From Paenilisteria portnoyi (lineage in GTDB: Bacteria > Bacillota > Bacilli > Lactobacillales > Listeriaceae), in assembly GCF_014322795.1 (NCBI RefSeq), contig NZ_JAASTT010000005.1:87151-151150 (forward strand): a stretch of 64,000 bases of DNA. Direction: 5' to 3'. Shown here piece by piece: positions 28,295-38,845 of this stretch. The notes below the pieces were generated by a model. The model worked only from the letters and a program-made list of their open reading frames with translations. It was not told the origin of the DNA and searched no databases. Position numbers and translations under genes: made by a program. Within the stretch, counting starts at the first letter, position 1. The number at the start of each line of letters is the position of its first letter.

Positions 28295-28334
28295 AAAAAG
28301 TATGTTGACCAGAATTGGCCAACATACTTTTTTT
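28293..28334. terminator. Bidirectional terminator between yjzD-like gene and gpmA
   Basis: AAAGTATGTTG pairs with CAACATACTTT, with seven A before and seven T after, so it can terminate both converging genes. Confidence 0.92.
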
Positions 28335-28336
28335 AT

Positions 28337-29026
28337 TTATTCACCTAAGTAGTACTTATTCGTTGGTTTCAAGTCGTCATCCAATTCGTACACTAATGGT
28401 ACGCCGGTCGGGATTTCAAGTTCCATAATATCATCGTCACTAATGCCTTCGAGGAATTTCACGAGTGCTCGCAAACTGTTACCGTGTGCTGCGATGACCA
28501 CGCGTTTACCACTTTTGATTTCAGGCGCAATCGTGTCCATCCAGTACGGGATTACACGTTCCAATGTTACTTTCAGGTTTTCACCAGTTGGAATTGCGCT
28601 CGTATCTAGCAACTGATAACGACGATCATTTTTTGCTTGGCGATCATCATTTTCTTCCAAAAGTGGTGGCAATGTATCGTAGCTACGGCGCCATAATTGA
28701 ACTTGATCTGCACCATATTTATCGGCGGTCTCTTGTTTATTCAAGCCTTGGAGCGCGCCGTAATGACGTTCGTTTAAGCGCCATGATTTATATACGGGAA
28801 TCCATAACTGCTCGGATCCTTCTAACGCATAATCCAGCGTCCTAATCGCGCGGGTTAGGACGGATGTGAAGGCAATGTCAAATTGGAGGTCGGCTTCTTT
28901 GATTAGCTCCCCAGCTTTTTTCGCCTCTTCCACACCTTGTTCTGACAAATCAACATCATGCCAGCCAGTAAAAAGGTTCAGCTTGTTCCACTCACTTTGT
29001 CCATGACGAATCAATACTAATTTCAT
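28337..29026 (-). CDS. gpmA: 2,3-bisphosphoglycerate-dependent phosphoglycerate mutase
   Basis: A 229-residue glycolytic enzyme that interconverts 3- and 2-phosphoglycerate. The catalytic histidine is in [10 protein letters not shown] near residue 8 and the second in [10 protein letters not shown] near residue 181; Glu in [11 protein letters not shown] near 88 is the general acid. The ATG at 29026 is nine bases after GAGAGG; earlier in-frame ATG codons overlap that site. It lies downstream of clpB, separated by a terminator. Confidence 0.95.
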   Translation of the reverse strand: MKLVLIRHGQSEWNKLNLFTGWHDVDLSEQGVEEAKKAGELIKEADLQFDIAFTSVLTRAIRTLDYALEGSEQLWIPVYKSWRLNERHYGALQGLNKQETADKYGADQVQLWRRSYDTLPPLLEENDDRQAKNDRRYQLLDTSAIPTGENLKVTLERVIPYWMDTIAPEIKSGKRVVIAAHGNSLRALVKFLEGISDDDIMELEIPTGVPLVYELDDDLKPTNKYYLGE

Positions 29027-29087
29027 TTCTTTCATCCTCTCCACGTTTCATTTTCGTATCCACTAAACGTTTTCCCTACTTCTCCAA

Positions 29088-29131
29088 TTATAAAACGCTT
29101 GACCCAGATTGCAAGTCTGAGCCAAGCGCCG
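29088..29131 (-). terminator. Terminator of clpB
   Basis: GCTTGGCTCAGA pairs with TCTGGGTCAAGC on the minus strand and is followed by GTTTTAT, directly after the clpB stop. Confidence 0.85.
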
Positions 29132-29133
29132 TT

Positions 29134-31728
29134 TTATTCCCCAACAATATCAAAATCAAATCGGCCGTCTTGTAGTGTAATCGCGACTTCAGAATGTGGC
29201 ATGATTTTTCCTGCGACGATTTCACGGGCAAGTGGGGTTTCAATTTGTCTTGTAATATAGCGTTTCAATGGACGCGCGCCGTAGATTGGATCGTAGGCCT
29301 CTTCGGCGATAAAGCGTTTCGCGTCGTCCGTCATCGTAATCTTGATTTCCTGACCAGCAAGGCGGACTTGCAATTCAGCAACAACTTTCTCCACGATGCC
29401 TTTAATATTATCTAGCGTCAACGGTTTAAACAGAACAATATCATCCACACGGTTCAAAAATTCAGGCTTAAACGAGGCTTGTAAAACTTCGAGGACATCT
29501 TCTTCCAGTTTCTCAGAAATTTCACCGTCCACCGTGCGTTCAAGCAACATCGTCGAACCGATATTCGATGTCATAATAATCACCGTATTTTTAAAGTCAA
29601 TCAGGCGTCCTTGGGAATCCGTAATCCGACCATCATCCAACACTTGAAGTAAAATGTTGAACACATCAGGATGCGCTTTTTCAATTTCGTCTAGCAGAAT
29701 AATCGAATACGGATTGCGGCGAACGGCTTCAGTTAGTTGACCGCCTTCTTCATAACCGACATAACCAGGCGGTGCACCGACAAGCCTTGATACCGCGTGT
29801 TTCTCCATGTATTCCGACATGTCAATCCGAATCATATGATCTTCCGAATCGAAAAGATTGAAGGCCAGCGCTTTGGCAAGTTCAGTTTTTCCGACACCAG
29901 TTGGGCCTAGGAAAATAAACGAACCGATTGGGCGCCGCGGATCTTTGATTCCAGCGCGTGCACGAATCACGGCGTCACTTACGAGCTGCACCGCGTTTTC
30001 CTGACCGATGACTTTTTCTTGGAGCGAATCCGCCAGTTTCAATAATTTTTCGCGCTCTCCTTCGACCAATTTTGCCACTGGAATCCCGGTCCATCTGCCG
30101 ACAATATCCGCGATTTCATTCTCCGTAACCTCTTCTTGCAAAAGTCGATCCTCATTCGCTGTCTTCTCGCGGTTCTCCTCTTCCAATCGCGCCAATTCTT
30201 TCTCAACCTCAGGAATGCGACCATGACGGAGTTCGGCGGCTTTATTCAAATCATAATTGTTCTCCGCTTCTTCCAATTCATGACGCAAATGATCGATCTG
30301 TTCGCGAACTTCACGGATTTGGCTAATTTCATGCTTCTCAGATTCCCATTTTGACTTCATTTTATGAGCTTCTTCTTTGTAATCCGCGAGCTCTTTCTGC
30401 AATATTTCCAAACGGCGTTCACTCGCTGGGTCCTTCTCTTCTTTTAGCGCTGCTTCTTCGATTTCCAGCTGCATCACTTTACGCGTCACTTCGTCGAGCT
30501 CGCTTGGCATCGAGTCAATTTCCACACGAATCGTAGCGCAGGCTTCATCAACCAAATCAATCGCCTTATCTGGCAAAAACCGATCCGTGATGTAGCGATT
30601 AGAAAGACTCGCCGCCGCGACAAGCGCGTTGTCATGAATATTAACCCCATGATGAATTTCAAAACGTTCTTTCAAACCACGCAAAATCGATACGGTATCT
30701 TCGACGGTTGGCTCAGGAACGAGAACCTTTTGGAATCGGCGTTCTAGAGCTGGGTCTTTTTCGATGTATTGGCGGTATTCGTCCAATGTTGTGGCGCCAA
30801 TACAATGAAGTTCACCGCGAGCAAGCATCGGTTTTAGCATATTTCCGGCATCCATGGCGCCATCCGTTTTTCCAGCGCCGACAATCGTGTGGATTTCATC
30901 GATAAATAGTAAAATTTCGCCGTCGCTATCCTTGACTTCTTGTAAAACGGCTTTCAGACGCTCTTCAAATTCACCACGATATTTCGCGCCAGCAATCAAG
31001 GAACCGATATCAAGCGAGATAATCGTCTTATCTTTCAAACCTTCTGGCACATCTTTGCGCACAATCCGCTGCGCTAAGCCTTCGACAATTGCGGTTTTAC
31101 CAACGCCAGGTTCTCCGATCAAGACTGGGTTATTTTTCGTTTTTCGCGATAAAATGCGGATGACATTGCGAATTTCGGCGTCACGACCGATGACCGGATC
31201 GATTTTTCCTGTGCGAACTTCGGCGACTAAATCGCGACCATATTTTAACAATGCTTCATATTGCTCTTCTGCATTTTGTGTTGTCACTCGTTTTCCTCCT
31301 CTGATTTGTAAAATAGCTTCGTTTAGTTGTTTTTTTGGAATCCCGATCACTTCTTTGATTGGGCTTTTTTTCTGATCCATTACGGCTAGCAACAAGTGCT
31401 CCGTGGATACGTAATCATCTTCTAATTTTTGACGTTCCTTTTCGGCGTCGGCAATTAGCTCATACAGCGAAGAACTCATCGCTTGGCCATATTGCACGTT
31501 ACTTCCCGTCACGCTCGGTAATTTCTCTATTTCGCTTTGTATTGTTTTTAATAATTGTTTCGCGTCTACTTCTGCGACTTCATACACTCGCTTCGCAAAA
31601 TCGCTATGCTCTAAAAGTGCCGCGAATACGTGTAGCGTGTCGATTTGTTGTTGTTTGCCTTCGATGGCTAATTGTTGGGCGGACGCGATCGTCTCCTGGA
31701 CTTGTTGTGTGAATTTCTGCATTTCCAT
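29134..31728 (-). CDS. clpB: Disaggregase ClpB
   Basis: An 864-residue AAA+ chaperone that pulls proteins out of aggregates together with DnaK. In order are the N-domain (about 1-150), the first ATPase domain with GEPGVGKTA near 205 and [10 protein letters not shown], the coiled-coil M-domain (about 410-525) that marks ClpB, and the second ATPase domain with [14 protein letters not shown] near 605. No ClpP-binding loop of the IGF/IGL type is evident. The first ATG fits GAGGTG ten bases upstream. A clear CtsR operator in the promoter indicates heat-shock control. Confidence 0.97.
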   Translation of the reverse strand: MEMQKFTQQVQETIASAQQLAIEGKQQQIDTLHVFAALLEHSDFAKRVYEVAEVDAKQLLKTIQSEIEKLPSVTGSNVQYGQAMSSSLYELIADAEKERQKLEDDYVSTEHLLLAVMDQKKSPIKEVIGIPKKQLNEAILQIRGGKRVTTQNAEEQYEALLKYGRDLVAEVRTGKIDPVIGRDAEIRNVIRILSRKTKNNPVLIGEPGVGKTAIVEGLAQRIVRKDVPEGLKDKTIISLDIGSLIAGAKYRGEFEERLKAVLQEVKDSDGEILLFIDEIHTIVGAGKTDGAMDAGNMLKPMLARGELHCIGATTLDEYRQYIEKDPALERRFQKVLVPEPTVEDTVSILRGLKERFEIHHGVNIHDNALVAAASLSNRYITDRFLPDKAIDLVDEACATIRVEIDSMPSELDEVTRKVMQLEIEEAALKEEKDPASERRLEILQKELADYKEEAHKMKSKWESEKHEISQIREVREQIDHLRHELEEAENNYDLNKAAELRHGRIPEVEKELARLEEENREKTANEDRLLQEEVTENEIADIVGRWTGIPVAKLVEGEREKLLKLADSLQEKVIGQENAVQLVSDAVIRARAGIKDPRRPIGSFIFLGPTGVGKTELAKALAFNLFDSEDHMIRIDMSEYMEKHAVSRLVGAPPGYVGYEEGGQLTEAVRRNPYSIILLDEIEKAHPDVFNILLQVLDDGRITDSQGRLIDFKNTVIIMTSNIGSTMLLERTVDGEISEKLEEDVLEVLQASFKPEFLNRVDDIVLFKPLTLDNIKGIVEKVVAELQVRLAGQEIKITMTDDAKRFIAEEAYDPIYGARPLKRYITRQIETPLAREIVAGKIMPHSEVAITLQDGRFDFDIVGE

Positions 31729-31821
31729 AAGTTTGACGCACCTCGTTTCAAATAATGATAGTTTCTATTATAAGTGGTCATCTGTGAAAAATCCTCCGCT
31801 CTAAGAACGAGTTTTTTCTAA

Positions 31822-31876
31822 TCTGACCTTTACTGACCATATAGTTATTATAGTCTTTTTTATCCTTTTTGTCCAA
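31822..31876 (-). promoter_or_regulatory. clpB promoter with CtsR operator
   Basis: On the minus strand a -35 TTGGAC (31871-31876) and a -10 TATAAT (31847-31852) are 18 bases apart. The start region holds GGTCAGTAAAGGTCAGA (31822-31838), a tandem heptad that fits the CtsR consensus GGTCAAAnnAAAGGTCAAA closely. CtsR repression of clpB is established in Listeria and Bacillus. Confidence 0.9.
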
Positions 31877-31951
31877 AGAAAACGGTCGAAATAGGAATAC
31901 TTTTTATTTCCAAATTTTTCGGTATAATAGACTTATGAGGAGGCGATTTTT

Positions 31952-34288
31952 GTGGGGAAAAAAGATGATTACATGGTTCAGCTTGAAAACATAACGTATT
32001 TAGCACCTAAGGAACATGCGGGGACAACGATTCTCTTTGTGATTCAGGGCGAGCTGTTGCTTTCACTTTCGAGGCATGATTTTTCGCTTGGTGAGAATGA
32101 TTTGGTTGTTCTGAATCATAATGAAGCCTTTACTGCGCGCGGAGCCGACGATACGATTGTGATTCGCTTACATATTACAAGTCCTTTCTTCGCATCTTAT
32201 TACGCTGATTATTTTCAGCTGGCCTTCGATTGTATGTCGAGCCAGATTGATACCGGGCGGGAAAAAATGATAACGTTATTACGAAAGTATTTAGCGGAAA
32301 TGGTGATTGCACAGTTGCATAAAGCGAAAGGCAATAAATTGGAGACACAGACCGCGCTTTTTCAGATTATGTTGCTTCTGACACGCTTTTTCAAAAAGGA
32401 ATTGCCAACGCGGGATGGGGCTAGCATTCATGATACGCGAATTACACGTATTACGCAGCAATTGGAGCAACAATTCGATGAGCCGATTACATTGCAAGAT
32501 ATCGCGGAGCAGGAATTTCTATCTACCTCTTATTTATCTCGTTATTTCAAAAAAGTGACGGGCCTCGGTTTTCTGCAATATTTGACGCAGATTCGGTTGA
32601 AGCATAGTTTGGAGGATTTACGTACGAGCTCGGATAATATTTCACAAATCGCGCAGAAAAACGGTTTTTCCTCGCCTAAAAATTTCACGACATCTTTTAA
32701 GGCCCGTTATGGAAAAACGCCTGCTACGTATCGACAGGAAGTTTTGGCTGGTGGTGGTGTCGTTGAAAAGCCAGAAATTTTGACCACGCAAACAAAACGG
32801 GTGGTGCAATCGCCGAGTATTTTAGCTAGACTGGCATCATACCGCCAAGCTGCGGAGCAAGTTCATTTTGTGGACGCGGCGCCGTTTGAGAAGAAAACGA
32901 TTTCGATTACTTCTAGTAAGCCGACTGCGATTCCGGACGCGATGCATATTCTGACGATTGGCGAGTTGCGCGAGGTGCTGAAGGAGAACGTGCAGACGCA
33001 ACTTATGATGGCGAAAGAAGAGCTTTCCGTGCGATATGTTGGAATTCGACATCTGATTCAGGGTTCGACGCTTTTGCCTGACAAAGAGACGGATGAGAAA
33101 GTCCCGACTTCTTCTCCGTATGCGAATGCTGATTTGGCAATTGCTTATTTGAAAAAGCTTGATTTAGGATTGTTTATTCGGATGGAGTATCAGGAGATTT
33201 CAGTGGATGAGGAGGCTTTTTTTGAGAAATTGGAGCACTTTCTTCGTCATATGATGCACGTTTTTGGACGGGAATTTTTGAGCCGTTGGTATTTCATGTA
33301 TTTTGAGCCGCATTTGACGGCGGTTTCTAAGAAGGAATTGCAGCGTGTGTACATAAGATTGCACACCGTATTGAAGCGATTTGATATGCGGATTCAAGTT
33401 GGGAGTTATTTGCCCTTTTCGGAGCGACGGGAGGCACCTCTTTCTAACCATGAATGGATGGCGAAAACGGCGGATCAGATTGATTTTATCGCGTTTAATG
33501 CGAATCAGAATGAGGCGGTTGATTTCAGTAAGAGTGCACATTCGGAATTTATTGTGACGCAGGATTATGTGCTGTCGAAAACGCGGAAATTGAAGCAATA
33601 TTTGCGGTTACATCATTTGGATAAGCCGCTCATCCTTGTTAATTGGAATACGTTGACGGGAAATACGCGTTATACGAATGGGACCTTTTTTCGCGGGGCT
33701 TTGATTTTTCAGACGGTGCTTGCTGTGAGTTCGGAAGTGGATGGGCTCGGATTTTGGATTAATACGGAACTGCATGAAGACGAGTGGAAGGAACGGAATA
33801 TTCGATTGGATGGTCTGGAGTTATTTCATTTTTTCAACGGGAAGCGCCCTGCTTTTTATGCGTTAAAATTTAAGGAACGGCTACGCGGGGAAATTGTCGC
33901 TTATGGAGCTGATTTTATTTTGACGGCATTTGAGGATGGATATCAGTTGGTTTTACTGAACTGTACGCAATTTAATCCGCTTTATTCGGTGGAGGATTCG
34001 CTTTTGCAGGATTATCGGAAGGAGTCGCATATTCGTTTGAAGGGGCTTTTGCCAGGACGTTATCAGTTGCGGACGTTCCAGTTCGATCAGGATAATGGTG
34101 CGCTTTATTCGAAGTATTGGGAGTTGAATAGTCGGCATGGGTTAGACCAGGAAGTGTTGGATTATGCGTCACAGGCCTCGGTTCCTAAGCTTTCGGTCAG
34201 TGATGAAGTGATGACGGATGATTGGTCCTTTTACGCGTATCTGGATGTGAACGCAATTCATTTTTATGAGTTTCGGAGGACGATTTAG
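31952..34288 (+). CDS. AraC regulator fused to a degenerate GH39-like domain
   Basis: A 778-residue protein with three parts: an N-terminal cupin-like sensor (about 1-140), an AraC HTH pair (about 165-262, with TLQDIAEQEFLSTSYLSRYF and ISQIAQKNGFSSPKNFTTSF), and a C-terminal region of about 450 residues that resembles a GH39 xylosidase TIM barrel. The acid/base region reads WYFMYFEPHL where GH39 enzymes have WNEPN, and the nucleophile strand reads LVNWNTLTGN where they have TEW/TEF, so the nucleophilic Glu is missing. I infer a non-catalytic ligand-sensing domain. The GTG start has GAGGAGG upstream. Its likely targets are the adjacent MFS and M20 genes. Confidence 0.78.
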   Translation: MGKKDDYMVQLENITYLAPKEHAGTTILFVIQGELLLSLSRHDFSLGENDLVVLNHNEAFTARGADDTIVIRLHITSPFFASYYADYFQLAFDCMSSQIDTGREKMITLLRKYLAEMVIAQLHKAKGNKLETQTALFQIMLLLTRFFKKELPTRDGASIHDTRITRITQQLEQQFDEPITLQDIAEQEFLSTSYLSRYFKKVTGLGFLQYLTQIRLKHSLEDLRTSSDNISQIAQKNGFSSPKNFTTSFKARYGKTPATYRQEVLAGGGVVEKPEILTTQTKRVVQSPSILARLASYRQAAEQVHFVDAAPFEKKTISITSSKPTAIPDAMHILTIGELREVLKENVQTQLMMAKEELSVRYVGIRHLIQGSTLLPDKETDEKVPTSSPYANADLAIAYLKKLDLGLFIRMEYQEISVDEEAFFEKLEHFLRHMMHVFGREFLSRWYFMYFEPHLTAVSKKELQRVYIRLHTVLKRFDMRIQVGSYLPFSERREAPLSNHEWMAKTADQIDFIAFNANQNEAVDFSKSAHSEFIVTQDYVLSKTRKLKQYLRLHHLDKPLILVNWNTLTGNTRYTNGTFFRGALIFQTVLAVSSEVDGLGFWINTELHEDEWKERNIRLDGLELFHFFNGKRPAFYALKFKERLRGEIVAYGADFILTAFEDGYQLVLLNCTQFNPLYSVEDSLLQDYRKESHIRLKGLLPGRYQLRTFQFDQDNGALYSKYWELNSRHGLDQEVLDYASQASVPKLSVSDEVMTDDWSFYAYLDVNAIHFYEFRRTI

Positions 34289-34297
34289 AAATGGAAA

Positions 34298-34336
34298 ATG
34301 TGCCGGCGAAAATAGGAAGCTCGCCGGCACGTTTTT
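34298..34336. terminator. Bidirectional terminator
   Basis: GTGCCGGCGA pairs perfectly with TCGCCGGCAC (34300-34309 and 34321-34330), followed by TTTTT. It serves the AraC gene and, read the other way, overlaps the end of the MFS gene. Confidence 0.85.
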
Positions 34337-35537
34337 ATGCTTTTTGGGTGGTTTTCATACTTGGTATAAAGACGACGAATACACATGTGACTAGCGCCGC
34401 TATAGCCATGGCCACGAAAACGGCTTGGTAATTGCCGAATGCGCCTACGAGCTGGGCCACGATCATTGGTGCAAAAACGCCGCCAAGTGTTGCGCCTGTG
34501 TTGACGACGCCGGTCGCTGTGCCGACGATGGATTCATGCAACCGTTTGAGTGGCAAGGTGAACATGGTTGAGAAAATCATGACGGAGCACATGTAGCAAA
34601 GGAATAGCCAGAATGTTAGTACGGCGATGCTTTCAGATTGGTACACGAGAAGCGCGGAACCTGCCGTGATGAGTGCTAAGACAAAGATGACGCGTTTTTC
34701 GCGATGTTGGAAAAAGCGCCCAACGATGTAGGCTGTTCCGAAACTTCCGAGTAAGCTTCCAAGTCCTGCGATGGCAATGATGATGGAGATCATGCCGAGC
34801 GAGACGCCGCGTTCGTCTGCTAAATAAGTCGGTGTCCAGTTGGCGATGGTGTATAGGACGATATTGATGCTGCACATCGCGATGAATAACAGGACAACGA
34901 CGGGATTCGTGACTACTTTCCAAAATGGCATCGCAGCTTTGACTTTTGGCTGGTTGCTTTGTTTTTTCTCTTTATGCGTATTTGGCAGTTTCCAGATGAC
35001 GAGGATTAAGGCCAGTACGAACAGGAATGCGATGCAAAATACGGCGCCGCGCCAGCCGAATGCTCCGATGACAATAGGGATAAGTAGCGGTCCAATGATG
35101 GATGCAATGCCTGATGTGGAGATTAGAATCGATTGCGCCCATGTCCTTTTTTCCATTGGATAGGTGTCGGTTACGGTTCTGGCTGAGGATGTTGGATAAC
35201 CTGCATGACCGATTCCTGCGAAGAAACGAGCGGCTACTAGAGCTATAAGTGTTGATGCTGAGCCAAACACGATTGATGCCACAGTGATGATCGACAACGA
35301 AATAATAAGCACGAATTTGGAGCCTAGCTTATCATTTAAATAGCCGAACGGGATTTGCATAATGGAATAACCGATAAAAAAAGCTGAAAATATGTAACTC
35401 TTCTCGTCGATGCTGAGATTCAATTGTTCTGCGAGTGGGACAGCGATAACACCAATCACCAGTTTATCAATGTAAATCGCGATGTAGCCTAGAAATAAAA
35501 TGGGTAGTATACCTTTTCGTTGTTGCGTTTTCTCCAT
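34335..35537 (-). CDS. MFS transporter, anion:cation symporter-like
   Basis: A 400-residue protein with about 12 membrane helices and a central cytoplasmic loop (THKEKKQSNQPK). The MFS motif A between helices 2 and 3 appears as GYLNDKLGSKFVL. Overall flavour is that of the anion:cation symporter group, which carries hexuronates, glucarate and other organic acids. GGAGGAGAG precedes the ATG at 35537. It faces away from the two M20 amidohydrolase genes and towards the AraC regulator, so a conjugated amino acid or acyl-amide is a plausible substrate, but this is a guess. Confidence 0.82.
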   Translation of the reverse strand: MEKTQQRKGILPILFLGYIAIYIDKLVIGVIAVPLAEQLNLSIDEKSYIFSAFFIGYSIMQIPFGYLNDKLGSKFVLIISLSIITVASIVFGSASTLIALVAARFFAGIGHAGYPTSSARTVTDTYPMEKRTWAQSILISTSGIASIIGPLLIPIVIGAFGWRGAVFCIAFLFVLALILVIWKLPNTHKEKKQSNQPKVKAAMPFWKVVTNPVVVLLFIAMCSINIVLYTIANWTPTYLADERGVSLGMISIIIAIAGLGSLLGSFGTAYIVGRFFQHREKRVIFVLALITAGSALLVYQSESIAVLTFWLFLCYMCSVMIFSTMFTLPLKRLHESIVGTATGVVNTGATLGGVFAPMIVAQLVGAFGNYQAVFVAMAIAALVTCVFVVFIPSMKTTQKA

Positions 35538-35782
35538 GTTTCTCTCCTCCGAATATAGCGCTTTCTTTTTATTATAGCACCTTAATTTATCGTAACAAGG
35601 AATTATCTAAACATTTGAAAAACAGTAAGAAATAGACGCCCCTTTTTGTTCGTCATCACTTTTATAATATGCACAAGGACAAAAATTAGCCGTTTTAATA
35701 GCAAAAATTCTCTTATATATTCGCTATGTTGTGTCTATAATGAACGATGAGAGAACCTTTTTATATAGAAGGAGGAGAAATG

Positions 35783-36961
35783 ATGAAGCAACAATTATTG
35801 GAGAAATTAACAGAAAAACAGGATCGAATCGTTGCGATACGGCGATTTTTACATGCGCATCCTGAGCTTTCGTTCCAAGAGGAAAACACGGCGGCTTATA
35901 TCACTTATTTTTATAAGGGAAAAGATTGTGATGTGCGGACAAACGTTGGTGGGCATGGCGTTGTTGTGACAATTGATAGTGGCAAACCAGGTCGGACGCT
36001 CGCCATTCGCGCTGACTTTGATGCCTTGCCAATTCAGGAAGAAACCGGCCTTCCCTTCGCCTCAGAGAACCCTGGTGTGATGCATGCTTGTGGACACGAT
36101 GGACATACGGCGTATATGCTTATTTTAGCGGAAACTTTGATTGAAATGAAGGATCAGCTCCGTGGCAAAATTGTTGTGTTGCATCAGCCTGCCGAGGAAA
36201 CGCCTCCTGGTGGCGCGATTGCGATGATTCGAGACGGTTGTTTGGATGGTGTCGACGAGGTGCTCGGCATTCATGTCATGTCCACGATGCCAACTGGTGA
36301 AATCGCGTATCGAGAAGGTCCGATTCAAACTGGACGCGCTTCATTTAAAGTGAAAATTACGGGACGCGGCGGACACGGTTCCTCCCCACATATGGCGAAT
36401 GACGCGATTGTCGCTGCGAGTGAATTCGTTGTTGCCCTGCAAACAATTATTAGTCGCCGGCTCAATCCTTTTGATGTTGGCTCCATCACGATTGGTTCTT
36501 TTGATGGGAAAGGAAGTTTTAACGTGATTAAGGACGCAGTGACGCTTGAAGGCGATGTACGTGCGATGACTGAGGCGACACGGACCTTGATTGAAAAGGA
36601 AATCCGCCGTATTTTAGACGGGCTAGCCGCGATGTTTGGCGTTACGTACGATTTGAATTATGAAAACGATTACCCAGTACTTGTAAACGATGTGGCGCTG
36701 ACTGAATTCGTGTCGAAAACATTGCAGGAAACAGCGATTGCAGAAATCACCGAAATCACGCGATGCGAGCCACAGCCGCCTTCTGAGGATTTTGCCTATT
36801 ACGCGCAGGAACGCCCAAGTTGCTTCTTTTATGTGGGCGCAATGCCTGCGAACGGCGTTTTTTATCCCCATCACCATCCTAAATTTGATATCAACGAAGC
36901 ATCACTACTCATTGCAGCCAAAGCGATGGGCGCGATTGTGGCAGATTATACAGCCAAATAA
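35783..36961 (+). CDS. M20 amidohydrolase, first of a tandem pair
   Basis: A 392-residue metallopeptidase of the M20D type (IAA-amino acid hydrolase, N-acyl amino acid amidohydrolase). The metal-binding motifs are HACGHDGHTAY near residue 100, the catalytic pair in PAEETPPGG near 135 and the last ligand in HHPKFD near 365. HPELSFQEE near the N-terminus is typical. The ATG at 35783 is seven bases after GGAGG; a second ATG immediately precedes it. It would release an acyl or aryl group from an amino acid in the cytoplasm. The exact substrate cannot be told. Confidence 0.88.
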   Translation: MKQQLLEKLTEKQDRIVAIRRFLHAHPELSFQEENTAAYITYFYKGKDCDVRTNVGGHGVVVTIDSGKPGRTLAIRADFDALPIQEETGLPFASENPGVMHACGHDGHTAYMLILAETLIEMKDQLRGKIVVLHQPAEETPPGGAIAMIRDGCLDGVDEVLGIHVMSTMPTGEIAYREGPIQTGRASFKVKITGRGGHGSSPHMANDAIVAASEFVVALQTIISRRLNPFDVGSITIGSFDGKGSFNVIKDAVTLEGDVRAMTEATRTLIEKEIRRILDGLAAMFGVTYDLNYENDYPVLVNDVALTEFVSKTLQETAIAEITEITRCEPQPPSEDFAYYAQERPSCFFYVGAMPANGVFYPHHHPKFDINEASLLIAAKAMGAIVADYTAK

Positions 36962-36976
36962 GAAGGAGTGAATACG

Positions 36977-38164
36977 ATGCGTGCAAAATTAATGCAAATG
37001 ATCGATGAACGAAGTAAGGAAATGATTGAAATTAGGCGCCACCTTCACGCCCACCCAGAGTTGTCGTTTCATGAGCAAGCGACAGCCGACTACGTAGCCA
37101 AATTTTATGAAGGAAAAGATGTTGCTATCGAACGCGAAGTTGGGAACGGACACGGTATTATCGTCACGATTACTGGCGGTAAACCCGGTAAAACACTAGG
37201 ATTGCGTGCCGATTTCGATGCGCTTCCAATTCTAGAAGAAACCGGTCTCCCCTTCGCTTCAAAAAATCCTGGCGTGATGCATGCCTGTGGACATGACGGC
37301 CATACCGCTTACTTACTAATCCTTGCCGATTGCCTTATTCAACTAAAAGACGAACTTCCTGGTACGATTAAAATTATTCACCAACATGCCGAAGAAACAC
37401 CACCAGGAGGCGCTAAAAGCATGATGGAATCAGGACTTTTAGATGATGTCGATAACATTTACGGTATTCATGTCTTCCCATTTTTCAATGCTGGGGAAAT
37501 CGGATATCATAGCGGTTTTTCCATGGCTGGTCGTAGCTATTTCAAGCTCGGCATCCAAGGAACTGGCGGTCACGGCTCCTCTCCACACATGGCCAATGAC
37601 GCGATTGTAGCCGCATCCTATTTCGTCACCGCCATTCAAACCATCGTCAGCCGTCGCCTCAATCCTTTTGACACCGGTGTCGTAACGGTCGGTTCCTTCG
37701 ATGGAAAAGGTAGTTTTAACGTGATCAAGGACTATGTCGAGCTCGAGGGCGACGTTCGCTATATGACGAGTGAAACCCGCGAGCTGATTGACAAAGAAAT
37801 TCGGCGTATCGTGGCCGGTTTAGAAGCCGCGTACGGCATCACCGCGACGCTTACTTACACCCATGACTATCCCCCACTTTACAACGATCCCGAAGCAACA
37901 AGCGACGCCGTGAACTACTTGCAAAAAGGGCTTGGCGACTATCTCACCGCTGTATCCGAAGCCGAAATGCTCTCCGGTTCCGAAGATTTCGCCTACTACC
38001 TTGAAAAAATCCCAGGCGCGTTCCTCTACGTTGGAGCAAAACCAAAAGGCGTCGAAAAACCGTATTACAATCACCATCCAAAATTCGATATTGATGAAGA
38101 CTCACTGCCAGTAGCGGCGAAATCGGTTGCTGAGATTGTGTTGGGGTATTATGGTTTAAGTTAA
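36977..38164 (+). CDS. M20 amidohydrolase, second of a tandem pair
   Basis: A 395-residue paralogue of the preceding gene, 15 bases downstream of its stop. The same signatures are present: HACGHDGHTAY, HAEETPPGGA and HHPKFDID. The two proteins share long identical stretches such as GKPGKTLGLRADFDALPI-like and HGSSPHMANDAIVAAS blocks, so they arose by tandem duplication. The ATG at 36977 follows AAGGAG; the GTG at 36968 lies in that site. Divergence after duplication suggests two related substrates or a heteromeric pair. A terminator follows. Confidence 0.88.
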   Translation: MRAKLMQMIDERSKEMIEIRRHLHAHPELSFHEQATADYVAKFYEGKDVAIEREVGNGHGIIVTITGGKPGKTLGLRADFDALPILEETGLPFASKNPGVMHACGHDGHTAYLLILADCLIQLKDELPGTIKIIHQHAEETPPGGAKSMMESGLLDDVDNIYGIHVFPFFNAGEIGYHSGFSMAGRSYFKLGIQGTGGHGSSPHMANDAIVAASYFVTAIQTIVSRRLNPFDTGVVTVGSFDGKGSFNVIKDYVELEGDVRYMTSETRELIDKEIRRIVAGLEAAYGITATLTYTHDYPPLYNDPEATSDAVNYLQKGLGDYLTAVSEAEMLSGSEDFAYYLEKIPGAFLYVGAKPKGVEKPYYNHHPKFDIDEDSLPVAAKSVAEIVLGYYGLS

Positions 38165-38171
38165 ATAAAAC

Positions 38172-38212
38172 AAAGTCGCTCTTAATCATTAGTTTGATGG
38201 GGCGATTTTATT
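38172..38212 (+). terminator. Terminator of the M20 pair
   Basis: AAAGTCGCTC pairs with GGGGCGATTTT, with an inner ATCA/TGAT, and ends in TTTTATTT. The silent hsdS cassette begins inside its tail, so this terminator also keeps the cassette untranscribed from upstream. Confidence 0.72.
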
Positions 38213-38221
38213 TACATTCAA

Positions 38222-38247
38222 GCTTGGGAACAGCGTAAGTTAGGGGA
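38222..38247 (+). repeat. hsdS inverted repeat 1, left arm
   Basis: 26 bases (starting GCTTGGGAACAGCG) that recur perfectly in inverse orientation at 41623-41648. They code for the AWEQRKLG start of recognition domain 1. Confidence 0.93.
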
Positions 38248-38700
38248 TGTAGCTGTTTTCTCAAAAGGAAATGGCTATACCAAAAATGACCTGACTGAAA
38301 AAGGTACACCTATCGTTTTTTATGGTCGCTTGTATACAAGATATGAAATAGTTATTAATAATGTTGATACTTTTGTAGAAAAGAAAGATAAATCTGTTAT
38401 AAGTGAAGGTAATGAAGTTGTAGTTCCGGCTTCTGGTGAAACAGCCGCAGATATTTCAAGGGCTTCAGTAATTGGTACAGAAGGATTTATCTTAGGTGGA
38501 GACTTGAATATCATCAAGCCTAAAAAAAAAATTAATTCCGTTTTTCTAGCATTAACTATTTCAAATGGTACACAACAGAAGGAAATGTCAAAACGAGCTC
38601 AAGGAAAATCAGTGGTCCATTTACACAATTCAGATTTAAAACAGGTCAATTTACTTTATCCAAGCTACGGGGAACAACAGCAAATTATGATGTTTTTTCT

Positions 38701-38740
38701 ACAACTCGACAACACTATCGCTCTTCATCAACGTAAGCTA
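38701..38740 (+). repeat. hsdS inverted repeat 2, left arm
   Basis: 40 bases that match the inverse of 41136-41175 at 39 of 40 places. They encode the central conserved helix LDNTI-LHQRKL between the two recognition domains. Confidence 0.93.
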
Positions 38741-38845
38741 AATGCTCTAAAGCTGATGAAACAAGGGTTTTTACAGCAGATGTTCCCTGTGAATGGGGAA
38801 AAGGTTCCGAAAGTGCGATTTATTGATTTTGAAGAGCATTGGAAA

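Noticed and set aside
30854..31375. Long plus-strand frame opposite clpB (173 codons)
   Set aside because: It is a mirror frame of a highly conserved gene with no binding site and no familiar features.
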